A stretch of DNA of 46,408 bases from Spirochaetota bacterium (GCA_004297825.1 SCSX01000087.1:1-46408), one strand, 5' to 3'; counted from the stretch's first letter, positions 7,895 to 16,634 are shown. Notes: generated by a model not told the origin, from the sequence alone. Numbers and translations are program-made.

Positions 7895-9664
7895 ATAATT
7901 TACCAGGTACTGGCCTGTCCCCCACTTTTCCAGCAGCATGGTATACGCCTGAAGTATATCCCGGTGAGTGAGAATTCCGGTCACCACGGGGTCCGAAGCG
8001 GACGAAACAACGGGGATCGTCTGGAGATGGTATTCCTCCAGTTTCTGAATCGCGACGGATACGGACTCGCCGTCCGTTACTATGGGGACGCGCGTCGCGA
8101 GGTCGCCGGCGATCAGCAGGTCGGTCATGTCCGTGGATGCAATTACCTGACGGATTTCATTGAGGGAAATCACCCCGACCAGCCTGTTGCGGTCATTGAC
8201 TATGCACACGTCCCCGTATATCGAGTTTATCAGGCGGTCCACGACGCGCGGGAACGGTGTCCTGAAATTGAGCGAATCGAAACTTGTTCTCTTGAGCTCG
8301 CTGACCTTTATCTTGCCGAGGAGGTTTATTTCCCCTTTTTTGGTGATGTCGATCCCGTCTTGCAGGAGCTCGTTACTGTACACGGTACCGTGGTTTACAT
8401 AAACTACCACGAGATACGCAATTATCGATACGAGCATCAGCGGAAGAATAAACCGGTAGTCGTTGGTCACCTCGAACACGAGCAGGATCGCGGTGAGCGG
8501 GATAGAGTTGATTCCGGAAAGCACCCCGCCCATGCCTACGAGAGCGAAGGTGATCGGGTTCAGCGTCGTGCCGAAAACCAGATTTATCAGACCCGCAAAT
8601 GAATAGCCCAGAAATACCCCCAGCATGAGGGAAGGGGCGAATATTCCTCCGTAAGAACCCGCCTCAAGAAAAAGACATACGAATACCATCTTGCACATGA
8701 GAAGCACGAGCACCAGTTCGAGTGAGAACCTGAGGCCGAGAACGTCGTTGATCGCGGAATAGCCGATCCCGTAGAGCTGATGAAAATAGATGAGCACGAC
8801 ACCAAATATGACTGATACGGGGATCAGCTTAATGAATGGATTGGTAATTTTCAGGAACTCCGTGAAGAAATGCCGGAAAACCCCGCGAAGCCAGAAAAAC
8901 AGGATCGAGAGGAATCCGCAGAGAATGCCGAGAACCATGAACCAGGGGTACTCGAAAATTTCACCGGTGCTGTAGGCAGGTATAATAAATACGTGATGGT
9001 TTCCCAGCAATGCGCGCGAGATGATATCGGCGACGACGGCGGAGACGATGAGCGCGCTCAATGCCTGGTTCTTCAAATCGTTCATCAGGATGACTTCGAT
9101 CCCGAAGAATACCCCCGCGATGGGCGCGTTGAAAACGGCGGCGATCGCCGCACCGGCGCCGGCGGCGGCGTACATCCTCATGTCCTCAGGTTTCAGGCCC
9201 AAAAGCTGGGAGGCGTACGATCCCAGGCCGCTTCCCATCTTCGCGGCGGGGCCCTCCGGTCCCAGCGGCGCCCCGGAACCGATGGAGATGATGGGTGCGA
9301 AAAAGTGAAATACGGTGTTGGTCAGGGGAATGTTCCCGTTGCGCAGGAGAATGGCCTTGATAACGCTTAGTACGTCTTTTTCCCTGGAGATCGCGGGAAA
9401 TGCGAGGGTCATGGCGGCGACGATCACGCTCCCCAGGACCGGGAATATGAAAATCAGGTCGACCCCCAATGAAAGAGCGTTTCCGGTGCTCATGAACTCG
9501 AATAATTTCCTCATACCCTCGAGCAGGGAATGAAAGAACACCGCGGCGAGTCCCGCGATGATTCCAATGAGCACGGACATTAGGATGTGCGAGATATATC
9601 GGGTTATGTCGGTTTGCAGGTACCGGGATCGGAAAATTCTGCCCAGCCTGCTTTTTAAGTTCAT
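7877..9664 (-). CDS. ClC chloride channel/transporter with two C-terminal CBS domains
   Basis: A 595-residue membrane protein. The ClC core shows GSGAPLGPEGPAAK, equivalent to the G-R-E-G-P motif with the gating glutamate kept, and GSYGGIFAPSLMLG, the G-x-F-x-P anion-site motif. The first motif (GSGIP) is degenerate, common in this subgroup. After about residue 440 follow two CBS domains (FDSLNFRTPFPRVVDRL... and GDLATRVPIVTDGESV...), which usually bind adenine nucleotides and regulate transport. The gating Glu suggests a Cl-/H+ exchanger, but channel function is possible. Start at 9664 gives a normal cytoplasmic N-terminus, 31 bases after the EIIA-like stop; a frame open to 9733 would overlap that gene. 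It is the last gene of a four-gene leftward operon with MoxR, CoxE-like and PTS EIIA-like genes. Confidence 0.92.
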   Translation of the reverse strand: MNLKSRLGRIFRSRYLQTDITRYISHILMSVLIGIIAGLAAVFFHSLLEGMRKLFEFMSTGNALSLGVDLIFIFPVLGSVIVAAMTLAFPAISREKDVLSVIKAILLRNGNIPLTNTVFHFFAPIISIGSGAPLGPEGPAAKMGSGLGSYASQLLGLKPEDMRMYAAAGAGAAIAAVFNAPIAGVFFGIEVILMNDLKNQALSALIVSAVVADIISRALLGNHHVFIIPAYSTGEIFEYPWFMVLGILCGFLSILFFWLRGVFRHFFTEFLKITNPFIKLIPVSVIFGVVLIYFHQLYGIGYSAINDVLGLRFSLELVLVLLMCKMVFVCLFLEAGSYGGIFAPSLMLGVFLGYSFAGLINLVFGTTLNPITFALVGMGGVLSGINSIPLTAILLVFEVTNDYRFILPLMLVSIIAYLVVVYVNHGTVYSNELLQDGIDITKKGEINLLGKIKVSELKRTSFDSLNFRTPFPRVVDRLINSIYGDVCIVNDRNRLVGVISLNEIRQVIASTDMTDLLIAGDLATRVPIVTDGESVSVAIQKLEEYHLQTIPVVSSASDPVVTGILTHRDILQAYTMLLEKWGTGQYLVNYSSVKK

Positions 9665-9695
9665 ATTTTCGCCTGACGCCGGCAGTAAACGTTCA

Positions 9696-10154
9696 TCACG
9701 CATCGACGGGGATTTCAAATATTCTGAGCACATCTTCGGAAGAAGCGGATTCGATAAGCCTGTTCCTGGCCCCCTCCTGTTTTAATACCGACATTATTTT
9801 TGATAAAAGCTTGAGGTAGTCCTTGTGCTGTTTTTCGCCCGCGGCGACAAGTATGATGATGTGAACGGGATGGCCGTCTATAGACTCGAAATCGATTCCC
9901 TGCTTTGATACGCCGATAGCGAAGGCGACCTGGTTCACGCTCGCTATCTTTGCATGCGGTATGGCGATTCCAAACCCTATCCCGGTGCTCATGATTTTCT
10001 CGCGCTCGATGAGTGCGACGACGAGCTCTTCAAGGTCTTCGCACACCGCTGATCCCTGGAACGACCGTGCGAGTTCCTCGATGGCCTTGAACTTGTTGCG
10101 GGCTTTGAGTTTGCGGATATACGCCGGGCTGGAATAATCGCTGAGTTGTGTCAT
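9696..10154 (-). CDS. PTS EIIA (nitrogen/fructose type) domain protein
   Basis: The 152-residue protein is a single EIIA domain of the PtsN/fructose class. The phosphorylatable His67 sits in GIGFGIAIPHAK, and VAAGEKQHKDYLKLLSKI is the usual C-terminal helix region. In the classic system His is phosphorylated by NPr/HPr and the protein regulates other proteins, often potassium or nitrogen related, rather than transporting sugar. No EIIB or EIIC gene is nearby, which supports a regulatory role. It overlaps the upstream VWA gene by four bases (ATGA) and is followed closely by the ClC gene, so it may control that transporter. That link is an inference from the operon only. Confidence 0.9.
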   Translation of the reverse strand: MTQLSDYSSPAYIRKLKARNKFKAIEELARSFQGSAVCEDLEELVVALIEREKIMSTGIGFGIAIPHAKIASVNQVAFAIGVSKQGIDFESIDGHPVHIIILVAAGEKQHKDYLKLLSKIMSVLKQEGARNRLIESASSEDVLRIFEIPVDA

Positions 10155-11362
10155 CGTGCAATTCCTGGTTGCTTTGAAGACAGCGTGAGACTCCTGCCTT
10201 TCATAAGATGCTTTATTCCGTCATCCATGCCCTCAAGGGTCAGCTCGAACATGGGAAACAATTCCTTGATCATGCGTGTCGTTTGAATATAATCCCACGA
10301 TCTTCGCGGGAGGGGATTCAGCCAGATGGAATCCTTGAACTTGTCCCGGATGCGCTGTAGCCACACGATGCCCGCCGTGTCGTTATGGTACCAGTAATCG
10401 ATGGCGCCGTTTTTCCAGGTGAGCTCGGAGGGCGCCATCTCGGCGTCCCCTACCAGGATAAGCTTATAGTCATTGTCCTCGCTTTTTAGCAAGTCCGAAA
10501 CCGAAATGGTATCGCGCCTTTCGATATCGACCCACAAATCCTGGTAGGGACAGTTGTGGAAGTAATAATGCTTGAATCGGCTTATCTGTGACGACGCCGC
10601 CGAGAAGAGCCGTTCCACGAGCTGGGCATAGGGCGTCATCGACCCGCCCACGTCCATCATGAGGATTACCTTTGCCGCCTTCTTCTCCTTGTTTTCCCAG
10701 ACAAGCTCGATCTCACCCGCGTTTTTGCTGGTAGTTTCGATGGTCGCCTCGAGGTTGAGTTTTTCCTCGGGCGATATCGGCAACAGGGCCCTCAGGTGCG
10801 CAAGCGCAACCTTCATTTGCCTGGTATCCAGGGTGATAGTGCTTGAATAGTTCTTAAAGACGCGCTTTTCGGCAATCTGGACGGCGCGTTTGTGACGGGA
10901 TTCGCCCTGGCCAATTCTTATACCCGCGGGGTTGTAGCCCCAAGCACCCTGAGTCGAACGGCCCCCGGTGCCTATGGCCTTGTTTCCCCCCACGTGCTCC
11001 TTGTAGTGGCCCTGCCTGAGCTGTTCCTCGAAGTTTCGCAGCACCTCGTCAAGATTCAATTCGTCAATCGCTCTTTTCTCCTCCTCGGTCAGATGAAGCT
11101 CTTTCACCTTTTTCAGGCCCGCGAGTATTTTTTCGAGCATCTCATCCGTGGTCTCGATATCCTTGAAGGTGTCGAGAAAGGCGAGATCGAATTTATCGAA
11201 ATATATCTCGTTTTTCACAAGTATGGAGCGGGCGATATGGTAGAAGCGCGTGAGACTGCAATCATTCAGGTTTTTCGTCAGGGCGTGGTGAAGCGTGATC
11301 CATTCATGCAGGGACACGGGAATGCCGTACGATTTGAGAATGAAAAAGAAATTAATAAACAT
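10151..11362 (-). CDS. CoxE-like von Willebrand factor A domain protein
   Basis: A 403-residue soluble protein. The C-terminal half is a VWA domain with a MIDAS-like motif, VILMMDVGGSMTPYAQL (D-x-G-x-S in place of the usual D-x-S-x-S), followed by YYFHNCPYQDLW and VGDAEMAPSELT. The N-terminal half is helical and charged, with LTEEEKRAIDELNLDEVL, and a glycine-rich stretch around residues 125-160. This is the CoxE/YehP-like family that pairs with a MoxR ATPase as a metal-dependent chaperone-type module. Here the MoxR gene lies directly upstream and overlaps it by 11 bases. The clients of such pairs are generally encoded nearby; the only other operon members are the EIIA-like protein and the ClC transporter. 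Confidence 0.9.
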   Translation of the reverse strand: MFINFFFILKSYGIPVSLHEWITLHHALTKNLNDCSLTRFYHIARSILVKNEIYFDKFDLAFLDTFKDIETTDEMLEKILAGLKKVKELHLTEEEKRAIDELNLDEVLRNFEEQLRQGHYKEHVGGNKAIGTGGRSTQGAWGYNPAGIRIGQGESRHKRAVQIAEKRVFKNYSSTITLDTRQMKVALAHLRALLPISPEEKLNLEATIETTSKNAGEIELVWENKEKKAAKVILMMDVGGSMTPYAQLVERLFSAASSQISRFKHYYFHNCPYQDLWVDIERRDTISVSDLLKSEDNDYKLILVGDAEMAPSELTWKNGAIDYWYHNDTAGIVWLQRIRDKFKDSIWLNPLPRRSWDYIQTTRMIKELFPMFELTLEGMDDGIKHLMKGRSLTLSSKQPGIAR

Positions 11363-12206
11363 TCCTCGACCTTGCGCTGGAATTGTACGCGTAGTGTGAG
11401 GTCCCCGACTGCGCCACCAGGTCCACGTCTTCCTTCTTCTTCAGCAGGGTTCCCAGGAAGGGGAGCTCTTTTTCAATCTTCGACGGAGCAAGTCCCCCCG
11501 CGATAAGCGCCTGGATCCAGTCTATGAGCTCGCTGGTGGAGGGTTTCTTGCGAAGCATGTCGAATTGGCGGATCCAGTAAAATTTTTTCATGCATTCGCG
11601 AAGCAGGACGTCCTGTATCTTGGGGAAGTGAACGTAGATGATCTCTTCCATGAGTTTTTCTTCCGGGAATTCGATGTAGTGGAAAATGCACCTGCGCAGG
11701 AATGGGTCCGGAAGCTCCTTCTCGCTGTTTGAAGTAATAATGATAATGGGCCGATGCTCCGGTTTGACGGTGACGCCGGTTTCCGGGATATAGAAACTCA
11801 TTTCGTCGAGCTCGTTCAGCAGGTCGTTGGGGAATTCAATGTCGGCCTTGTCGATCTCGTCCACGAGGAGCACGACCTGTTCCTTCGCCGTGAAGGCTTC
11901 GCCGAGTTTTCCAAGCTTGATGTAGTGTGAGATATCGGTTATATCCTTGTCGCCGAAGCGCGCATCGTTCAATCGCTGCACGGTATCGTATACATAGAGG
12001 CCTTCACGGGCCTTGGTGGTCGATTTGATATTCCATATTTTAAGCTCCTTCTTGAGACCCTTCGCTATGGAGTGCGCAAGCAGGGTTTTTCCGGTGCCGG
12101 GTTCGCCCTTCACGAGCAGCGGTCGACCGAGCTCTATTGAAACGTTAACGTTATCACGCAGCTCGGAGGACAGTACGTATTCGCTCGTTCCCTTGAAATA
12201 GTCCAT
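11352..12206 (-). CDS. MoxR-family AAA+ ATPase
   Basis: A 284-residue ATPase. Walker A GEPGTGKT is at residues 34-41, Walker B VVLLVDEIDKAD near 111-122, sensor 1 in IIIITSNSEKELPDPFLRRC, which also carries the arginine finger region. The length and motifs are those of the MoxR group, which works with VWA proteins to activate or assemble other proteins. The ATG at 12206 has AAAGGTGG upstream and is preferred; a GTG at 12215 would add three residues. It is the first gene of a leftward operon and overlaps the VWA gene by 11 bases. Between it and the yjbQ terminator lie only about 70 AT-rich bases that must hold the operon promoter. Confidence 0.93.
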   Translation of the reverse strand: MDYFKGTSEYVLSSELRDNVNVSIELGRPLLVKGEPGTGKTLLAHSIAKGLKKELKIWNIKSTTKAREGLYVYDTVQRLNDARFGDKDITDISHYIKLGKLGEAFTAKEQVVLLVDEIDKADIEFPNDLLNELDEMSFYIPETGVTVKPEHRPIIIITSNSEKELPDPFLRRCIFHYIEFPEEKLMEEIIYVHFPKIQDVLLRECMKKFYWIRQFDMLRKKPSTSELIDWIQALIAGGLAPSKIEKELPFLGTLLKKKEDVDLVAQSGTSHYAYNSSARSRNVY

Positions 12207-12274
12207 TTCCGCCACCTTTCTCCAAAGTAATCAGTTATAATTTTTTATTCATTCAATATAGCTCATTTTGTAAA

Positions 12275-12312
12275 GAAAAAAAATAATGACTGCGCGAGCG
12301 GGGTTTCTCGCG
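12275..12312 (-). terminator. probable terminator downstream of yjbQ
   Basis: On the minus strand the stem CGCGAG...CTCGCG (arms 12312-12307 and 12298-12293, 8-base loop) is followed within ten bases by a run of eight T residues. It lies just past the yjbQ stop at 12325. The gap between stem and T run is longer than ideal. Confidence 0.5.
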
Positions 12313-12324
12313 AATGCCACGCGA

Positions 12325-12717
12325 TTACATGATTTTAACCAATACGGTCCTGTTTCTTGGACCGTCAAATTCACATAAAAATATGCCCTGCCACGTTCCA
12401 AGCATGAGTTTTCCCGCTTCAATGAACACCGTCTCGGAGCACCCGACGAGAGATGATTTGATATGCGCGGGCGAATTGCCTTCCCCGTGCGCAAAGGAAA
12501 TCCGTTCGAGTCCAAGCGAGGCAAGACCTTTTATTATGTCGCGCGATACCGAAAAGTCCGCGTTTTCATTAATTGTAATCGCAGCGGTCGTATGCGGAGT
12601 ATAGATACAGCAAAAGCCGTCTTTCACGCCGCTCTCCTGCACGATTTTCCGGATTTCCCCGGTTATTTCAAGCAGTACTTCTTTTTGCGGGGTTCTTACG
12701 TTTATGGTGTGAATCAT
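12325..12717 (-). CDS. yjbQ: YjbQ/UPF0047 family protein
   Basis: A 130-residue protein, the full family length. The hallmark IYTPHTTAAITINENAD lies near residues 40-56, and HGEGNSPAHIKSSLVG near 97-112, followed by LGTWQGIFLCEFDGPRNR. These conserved His, Asn and Glu residues form the family's metal or phosphate site. E. coli YjbQ has weak thiamine-phosphate synthase activity in vitro, and the physiological role is not settled. The gene stands alone on the minus strand, upstream of the MoxR operon but separated from it by a probable terminator. Confidence 0.93.
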   Translation of the reverse strand: MIHTINVRTPQKEVLLEITGEIRKIVQESGVKDGFCCIYTPHTTAAITINENADFSVSRDIIKGLASLGLERISFAHGEGNSPAHIKSSLVGCSETVFIEAGKLMLGTWQGIFLCEFDGPRNRTVLVKIM

Positions 12718-12937
12718 CGTTTGGACTCCTTGGTATCTTTTTCGGGGATTATCAGGGATATGGTGAATAATGACAAATATAATTCAACTTGGAGTGCTCG
12801 CCGGCCTGGATGAGGCACAATTTCAAGTCGGGTTCATTTGGACATAGTGAGGGTATTTCTCCAGGCAGCATAGGCTTAGGGAAGGAAAATGCATCTTTCG
12901 GGAACGGGCTTAAAATTAATCTCTTGAAATATCAACG

Positions 12938-12960
12938 GCGCTTACATACACTGTAAGCGC
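12938..12960. promoter_or_regulatory. 9-bp perfect inverted repeat ahead of the 601-residue gene
   Basis: GCGCTTACA and TGTAAGCGC form perfect 9-base arms around a 5-base centre, ending 28 bases before the ATG at 12989. Neither side is followed by a T tract. The position fits an operator or a leader hairpin covering the region where a ribosome-binding site would be expected. Confidence 0.5.
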
Positions 12961-12988
12961 AATCATTGAAGCAAACCTGACCGCCGCC

Positions 12989-14794
12989 ATGAGCATCCAT
13001 GAAAAAATAGATAAGACACGCAAGAACATTGGCGCCACCGGCATCGACGACAAAGAAAAGAAGGACCTCTTCAATAGATTTGTCGACGCCGGGGGTAAGG
13101 TAATTAATGAATCCGCGAAAAAATCGATGGTCGACTTTGACCGTGAAAAGCAGAAACAGTACAAGGCCAAGGTTGAAACGCATCGTGAAAGGGTTCAAAG
13201 CCCGGCACCTGTAGTACGTAAGCCCAAAGCAACTCCCGCAAGCAGGAATGCCTCCGCGATCGCCGGTCCAGGTTTCTTCCAGGGGATATGGTTTCGATTG
13301 AAAATCAGGCTCAAGCTGTTCTTCCTGGGGGTTACCGATTTTTATGGCATGACCATAAAGCCCGGTTTTCTCGAAAGGGTCAATTCCGATTACAAGGCTT
13401 CGCTTATCGAAATTCAACTGCTGTATCTGGACATTATTAAAAGAAACCCCGGCATAGGCAGGGCGGTAACCGACGACCTCGACTCGTTCAATCCCATCTA
13501 TTTAGAGCTTATCGAAATGGCTGCCGGCGTTTTCGACAGAACCCTCATGAATCAAATCGTAGAGTCGCATGTTTCATTCCCGGACGTGGCGCAGCCCGTG
13601 AGCGAATTCCGGACCTCGTTTATGGCGCTGTTTAAGAAACTGTACGTGCTGCATTCATATCGTGATTTCATCATATATGCGTTTGAAAAGGCCATAAATA
13701 CCCAGGCAAAGTTGGAAAAGAAGAAAGCCGGCGAATATTCGACAAAAAAGAAAAAGATCAACAACAGCGTAGCACTCGTGTATTACAGGCTGTTTAACGC
13801 CCTGTACTGGCTTATGTGCCATTACGCGGGTACCGTGATCCCTCTCGCGGATCCGGGTATGGAGCGCTTCTTGGGAATTGCGGAGGAAGACAAGCCCGGA
13901 AAACGCAAGAAGCACATACTGGCACAGGCCGCCGCGGCGAAAAAGGAACAGGAAGAGGACGAAAACACCGGCGAGGCCAAAGAGGCTGCGATTTCTGAAG
14001 AGACAAAAATCGGGCTGAAAATGATGTCAAGACTTGATTTGAAAGATCTTCAGGCTAAATTTGAAGTCGAAAAACATTTCAAGGTTATTCACGGCACCGA
14101 CAAGGTTCTTATTATTTTCCTGCTTTTCAGAGAGTTTGATGAAGAATATTCGTTCATCCTCACTACAAATAAAATCAAGTATAACGTCGTGTTTTCCCCA
14201 GAGGGCAAGATCGATTTCAGGGTCCAGCTTTCGGATCTCTATAAAGATCTACGGACCTGCATGTCCCTGTTCAAAGACTACGCGGAGATCATGGAAACTT
14301 ACGAGCGGACACGGACTGAACGCCCTGCGAGCAATGCACAGTATATCGATTACTCGAAGCGGATAGAAGAACTTGAAAAGAAAAGGAACAACAGCGGGAA
14401 GAACCTGAGGGGAAGTGTATCCTCTTTCATGGAAAAATGCTCTATCGAATTCGTACGATTGATGGAAGATATGAACGGACCGCAGAAAATAATAGATAAT
14501 CCACAGGACGAGCTGGTTTTCGAACAGGCAATTGAAGGGGCTAAAAAGGTTAACGGGCAAAAGGTTTATGAGGCAATAAAGGTCGCTTTTTGTTATATTC
14601 AGGCTTTCCAGTACCGTTTGGGTCCTGAGGGAGATTTATCCGGCGCCCTTGATTTTAAAGAGGGTCAAAATCCTCAATTGTCTCCGCAGCAGGACGAGCC
14701 GGGAGAGGCGGCCGATGAAAAGCCGAAAAGCAACCCTGAGAAGGACAAAGAAGAATCCGACAGTGTCATCCGCGAGCTCGATGATCTGGTCTGA
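12989..14794 (+). CDS. conserved-looking protein of unknown function, 601 residues
   Basis: I do not recognise this protein. It is soluble, strongly charged and mostly helical: an N-terminal region rich in Lys/Asp/Glu (1-75), a basic proline-containing linker (about 70-90), one modestly hydrophobic stretch near 90-125 (PGFFQGIWFRLKIRLKLFFLG), a long helical middle, a Glu/Lys-rich linker around 310-335 (KKEQEEDENTGEAKEAAISE), a globular segment with alternating strands (KVIHGTDKVLIIFLLFREF), and an acidic disordered tail. No catalytic motif is evident. The ATG at 12989 is the only standard start after the in-frame TAA at 12917, and it lacks a clear Shine-Dalgarno. The perfect inverted repeat just upstream may regulate it. 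The last 29 bases overlap the convergent mnmD gene. Confidence 0.8.
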   Translation: MSIHEKIDKTRKNIGATGIDDKEKKDLFNRFVDAGGKVINESAKKSMVDFDREKQKQYKAKVETHRERVQSPAPVVRKPKATPASRNASAIAGPGFFQGIWFRLKIRLKLFFLGVTDFYGMTIKPGFLERVNSDYKASLIEIQLLYLDIIKRNPGIGRAVTDDLDSFNPIYLELIEMAAGVFDRTLMNQIVESHVSFPDVAQPVSEFRTSFMALFKKLYVLHSYRDFIIYAFEKAINTQAKLEKKKAGEYSTKKKKINNSVALVYYRLFNALYWLMCHYAGTVIPLADPGMERFLGIAEEDKPGKRKKHILAQAAAAKKEQEEDENTGEAKEAAISEETKIGLKMMSRLDLKDLQAKFEVEKHFKVIHGTDKVLIIFLLFREFDEEYSFILTTNKIKYNVVFSPEGKIDFRVQLSDLYKDLRTCMSLFKDYAEIMETYERTRTERPASNAQYIDYSKRIEELEKKRNNSGKNLRGSVSSFMEKCSIEFVRLMEDMNGPQKIIDNPQDELVFEQAIEGAKKVNGQKVYEAIKVAFCYIQAFQYRLGPEGDLSGALDFKEGQNPQLSPQQDEPGEAADEKPKSNPEKDKEESDSVIRELDDLV

Positions 14795-15617
14795 GTCCGT
14801 CGGCAACCCGTTGTTTCATTTCGAGTATTTCTTTCCTTGAATTGCACAACCCGAAATCGCGATAAGGAGCGGCAGAACGATTTTCCCTAAGCATCGCACT
14901 ATCCGATTCAGGGATCAGGGGAATATTTCCCGCGATGGACGCGAGCGTACCCTCCCGCTTCTTCCCGACAGACGGCCCCCTTCCAATTCGAAAACCGGAT
15001 TCAAGCAGCGCCCTTCGGATATGCCTGGCGCTGGAGTATGTAGTGAGAATTCCGGTCGGGCTTATCACACGGCTAATTTCATTGAAAAATTCCACGCTCC
15101 ACATTTCCGGATTTTTTGGGGGGGAGAATGCATCATGAAAAACAGCGTCGAAATGTTTTTCCGGCAGATGTTGGATCGTAAGCCTGGCATCGCCCCGAAT
15201 TACGGTGATGCAGAAGCGCTCGGAGGCAATTGACCCGTACTCGGCGGCGAGGATTATCGAAGCATATAGTTCGTCCCGCGAATCATTGAAGCACAGTGAC
15301 TTCATGAAAGGTATGGCCGATAGATCTTTTTCCAGAGAAACTATTTCAACGGTTCGCCCGTCAGCCAGGGGCAGAAGCTCGAAAAGCGTCGCAAGGCAGT
15401 TATAACCGAGACCGAATCCGATATCCAGCACCCGCAGATTTGATTTCCGCAATCCAGGAAGACCCGAGGGCCGTACATGTTTGAGCAGGGATTCTTCGAA
15501 CGCCCCGGAAAGTGAATGCATCGCTTCATCGTAATCATGGGCGAGAAGCGTCAACGAGCCGTCTCCAGTGGGAACGGGAGTGAATCCGGTTTTCGATTTA
15601 TCTGGAAGATTCGACAT
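14766..15617 (-). CDS. mnmD: tRNA 5-(aminomethyl)-2-thiouridine methyltransferase MnmD
   Basis: A 283-residue SAM-dependent methyltransferase. Motif I is VLDIGFGLGYNCLATLFEL near residues 63-82, and the family hallmark HDAFSPPKNPEMWS follows near 165-180, then ISPTGILTTYSSA. It lacks the FAD oxidase domain of bifunctional MnmC, so it is the stand-alone MnmD type that completes mnm5s2U at position 34 of some tRNAs. The N-terminal TPVPTGDGSLTLLA with HDYDEAMHS is also typical. The start at 15617 overlaps the upstream DUF167 gene by 20 bases, showing cotranscription. The final 29 bases overlap the 3' end of the convergent 601-residue gene. Confidence 0.9.
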   Translation of the reverse strand: MSNLPDKSKTGFTPVPTGDGSLTLLAHDYDEAMHSLSGAFEESLLKHVRPSGLPGLRKSNLRVLDIGFGLGYNCLATLFELLPLADGRTVEIVSLEKDLSAIPFMKSLCFNDSRDELYASIILAAEYGSIASERFCITVIRGDARLTIQHLPEKHFDAVFHDAFSPPKNPEMWSVEFFNEISRVISPTGILTTYSSARHIRRALLESGFRIGRGPSVGKKREGTLASIAGNIPLIPESDSAMLRENRSAAPYRDFGLCNSRKEILEMKQRVADGLRPDHRARG

Positions 15618-15891
15618 GATGCGTGAGTCTCTTCAATATTTCATCCGTGGTGAGCCCGGTGATGGCGATTCTCTTCGTTCTTGCCGAGGCGCCTTTCTCG
15701 ATCTCGATACGTGATTTTGAGATGTCAAGCGCGCGGGCCATAAGCCGTATGCATTCAGCGTTGGCTTTCCCGTCCGCCGGGGGAGAATTGACGAATACTT
15801 TTATGCGTGCCGATTCCTCGATCACGATTTTGCTTTGTGATGATTTTGGAGCGACCCGGATGTCAATTCGTGATATTTGTTTGGATTCCAT
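15598..15891 (-). CDS. DUF167/YggU family protein
   Basis: A 97-residue protein with the DUF167 core: RVAPKSSQSKIV, then the signature VFVNSPPADGKANAECIRLMA and SRIEIEKGASARTKRIAI. The fold is a small alpha/beta domain and the family function is unknown. The start is uncertain. ATG at 15891 gives the normal family N-terminus but has a weak Shine-Dalgarno; ATG codons at 15909, 15927 and 15960 are also in frame and would add 6 to 23 residues of unconserved sequence. The gene overlaps mnmD by 20 bases and is divergent from the hydrolase gene at 15996. Confidence 0.85.
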   Translation of the reverse strand: MESKQISRIDIRVAPKSSQSKIVIEESARIKVFVNSPPADGKANAECIRLMARALDISKSRIEIEKGASARTKRIAITGLTTDEILKRLTHHVESSR

Positions 15892-15995
15892 GCAATAGCC
15901 CGCGCTCATCCATATTCCGTAACTCATAATAAAATCGGTTTGACAGGCCGTCAAGATCAAACCCTTCCTTGATATAAATAATCGGGGGACTCGGG

Positions 15996-16616
15996 ATGAA
16001 TATTGTTACATTAGAGAATGGTCCGTTCCAGGTGAACAGTTACCTGTTATATGATATGTCCGCTCGATCCGGGATAATTATAGATCCCGGAAGTTCGATT
16101 CAGGAGCTGCTTGCCAGGATAGAGAAGGAAAATATCCAGCTTCAAGCGATCCTATGTACGCATGGACATATTGACCATGTCGCAGGAGTCAACGAAGTAA
16201 AGGCTAGATTCGGTGTTCCCCTGTGGATGAATCGCGGGGATAGCGAATTGCTTGAAACGCTTCCCCAGCAGGCGAGGATGTTCGGGGTGAAAAATCCCGG
16301 ACCGGTTGTAATCGATGTCGAGCTGCCCGGCGAGGGCGCGGTCGAGATAGGCGGCATAACCATCACCTTGCTGAGAACTCCCGGGCATTCCCCGGGCTCA
16401 CTTTCATTTGTTATCGACGATACGGTATTCAGCGGGGATACGCTCTTCAATTTCTCGATCGGGAGAACCGACCTGCCCGGCGGGAGTTATGAAGCCTTGA
16501 TCGCCTCGATCGAAAACAAGCTTTTCGCGCTGCCTGACGATACCAGGGTGCTTTCGGGGCATGGTCCCGAGACGACCATAGGAAAGGAAAAGGAATTTAA
16601 TCCGTTTTTCGGCTGA
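15996..16616 (+). CDS. glyoxalase II-like metallo-beta-lactamase-fold hydrolase
   Basis: A 206-residue MBL-fold enzyme. The metal ligands appear in order: THGHIDH with His56, His58, Asp60 and His61, then TPGHSPGSLSF, FSGDTLF with the bridging Asp, and LSGHGPETTIGKE with the final His. Such short proteins hydrolyse thioesters such as hydroxyacylglutathione or related substrates. The true substrate is unknown; the same genome has methylglyoxal synthase (27461), so a methylglyoxal detoxification role is possible but only inferred. GGGG sits just upstream of the ATG, and an extended -10 box (TGATATAAA, 15970-15978) lies about 18 bases ahead. A hairpin terminator follows the stop. Confidence 0.9.
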   Translation: MNIVTLENGPFQVNSYLLYDMSARSGIIIDPGSSIQELLARIEKENIQLQAILCTHGHIDHVAGVNEVKARFGVPLWMNRGDSELLETLPQQARMFGVKNPGPVVIDVELPGEGAVEIGGITITLLRTPGHSPGSLSFVIDDTVFSGDTLFNFSIGRTDLPGGSYEALIASIENKLFALPDDTRVLSGHGPETTIGKEKEFNPFFG

Positions 16617-16634
16617 TTTTCAGGGAATTATATA

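Noticed and set aside
9665-9733. Longer start for the ClC gene
   Set aside because: It would overlap the EIIA-like gene and begin with residues not typical of ClC; the ATG at 9664 fits better.
15940-15945. TTGACA upstream of the MBL hydrolase as a promoter -35
   Set aside because: The nearest -10 box is 27 bases away, too far to pair with it; the extended -10 at 15970 is a better candidate on its own.
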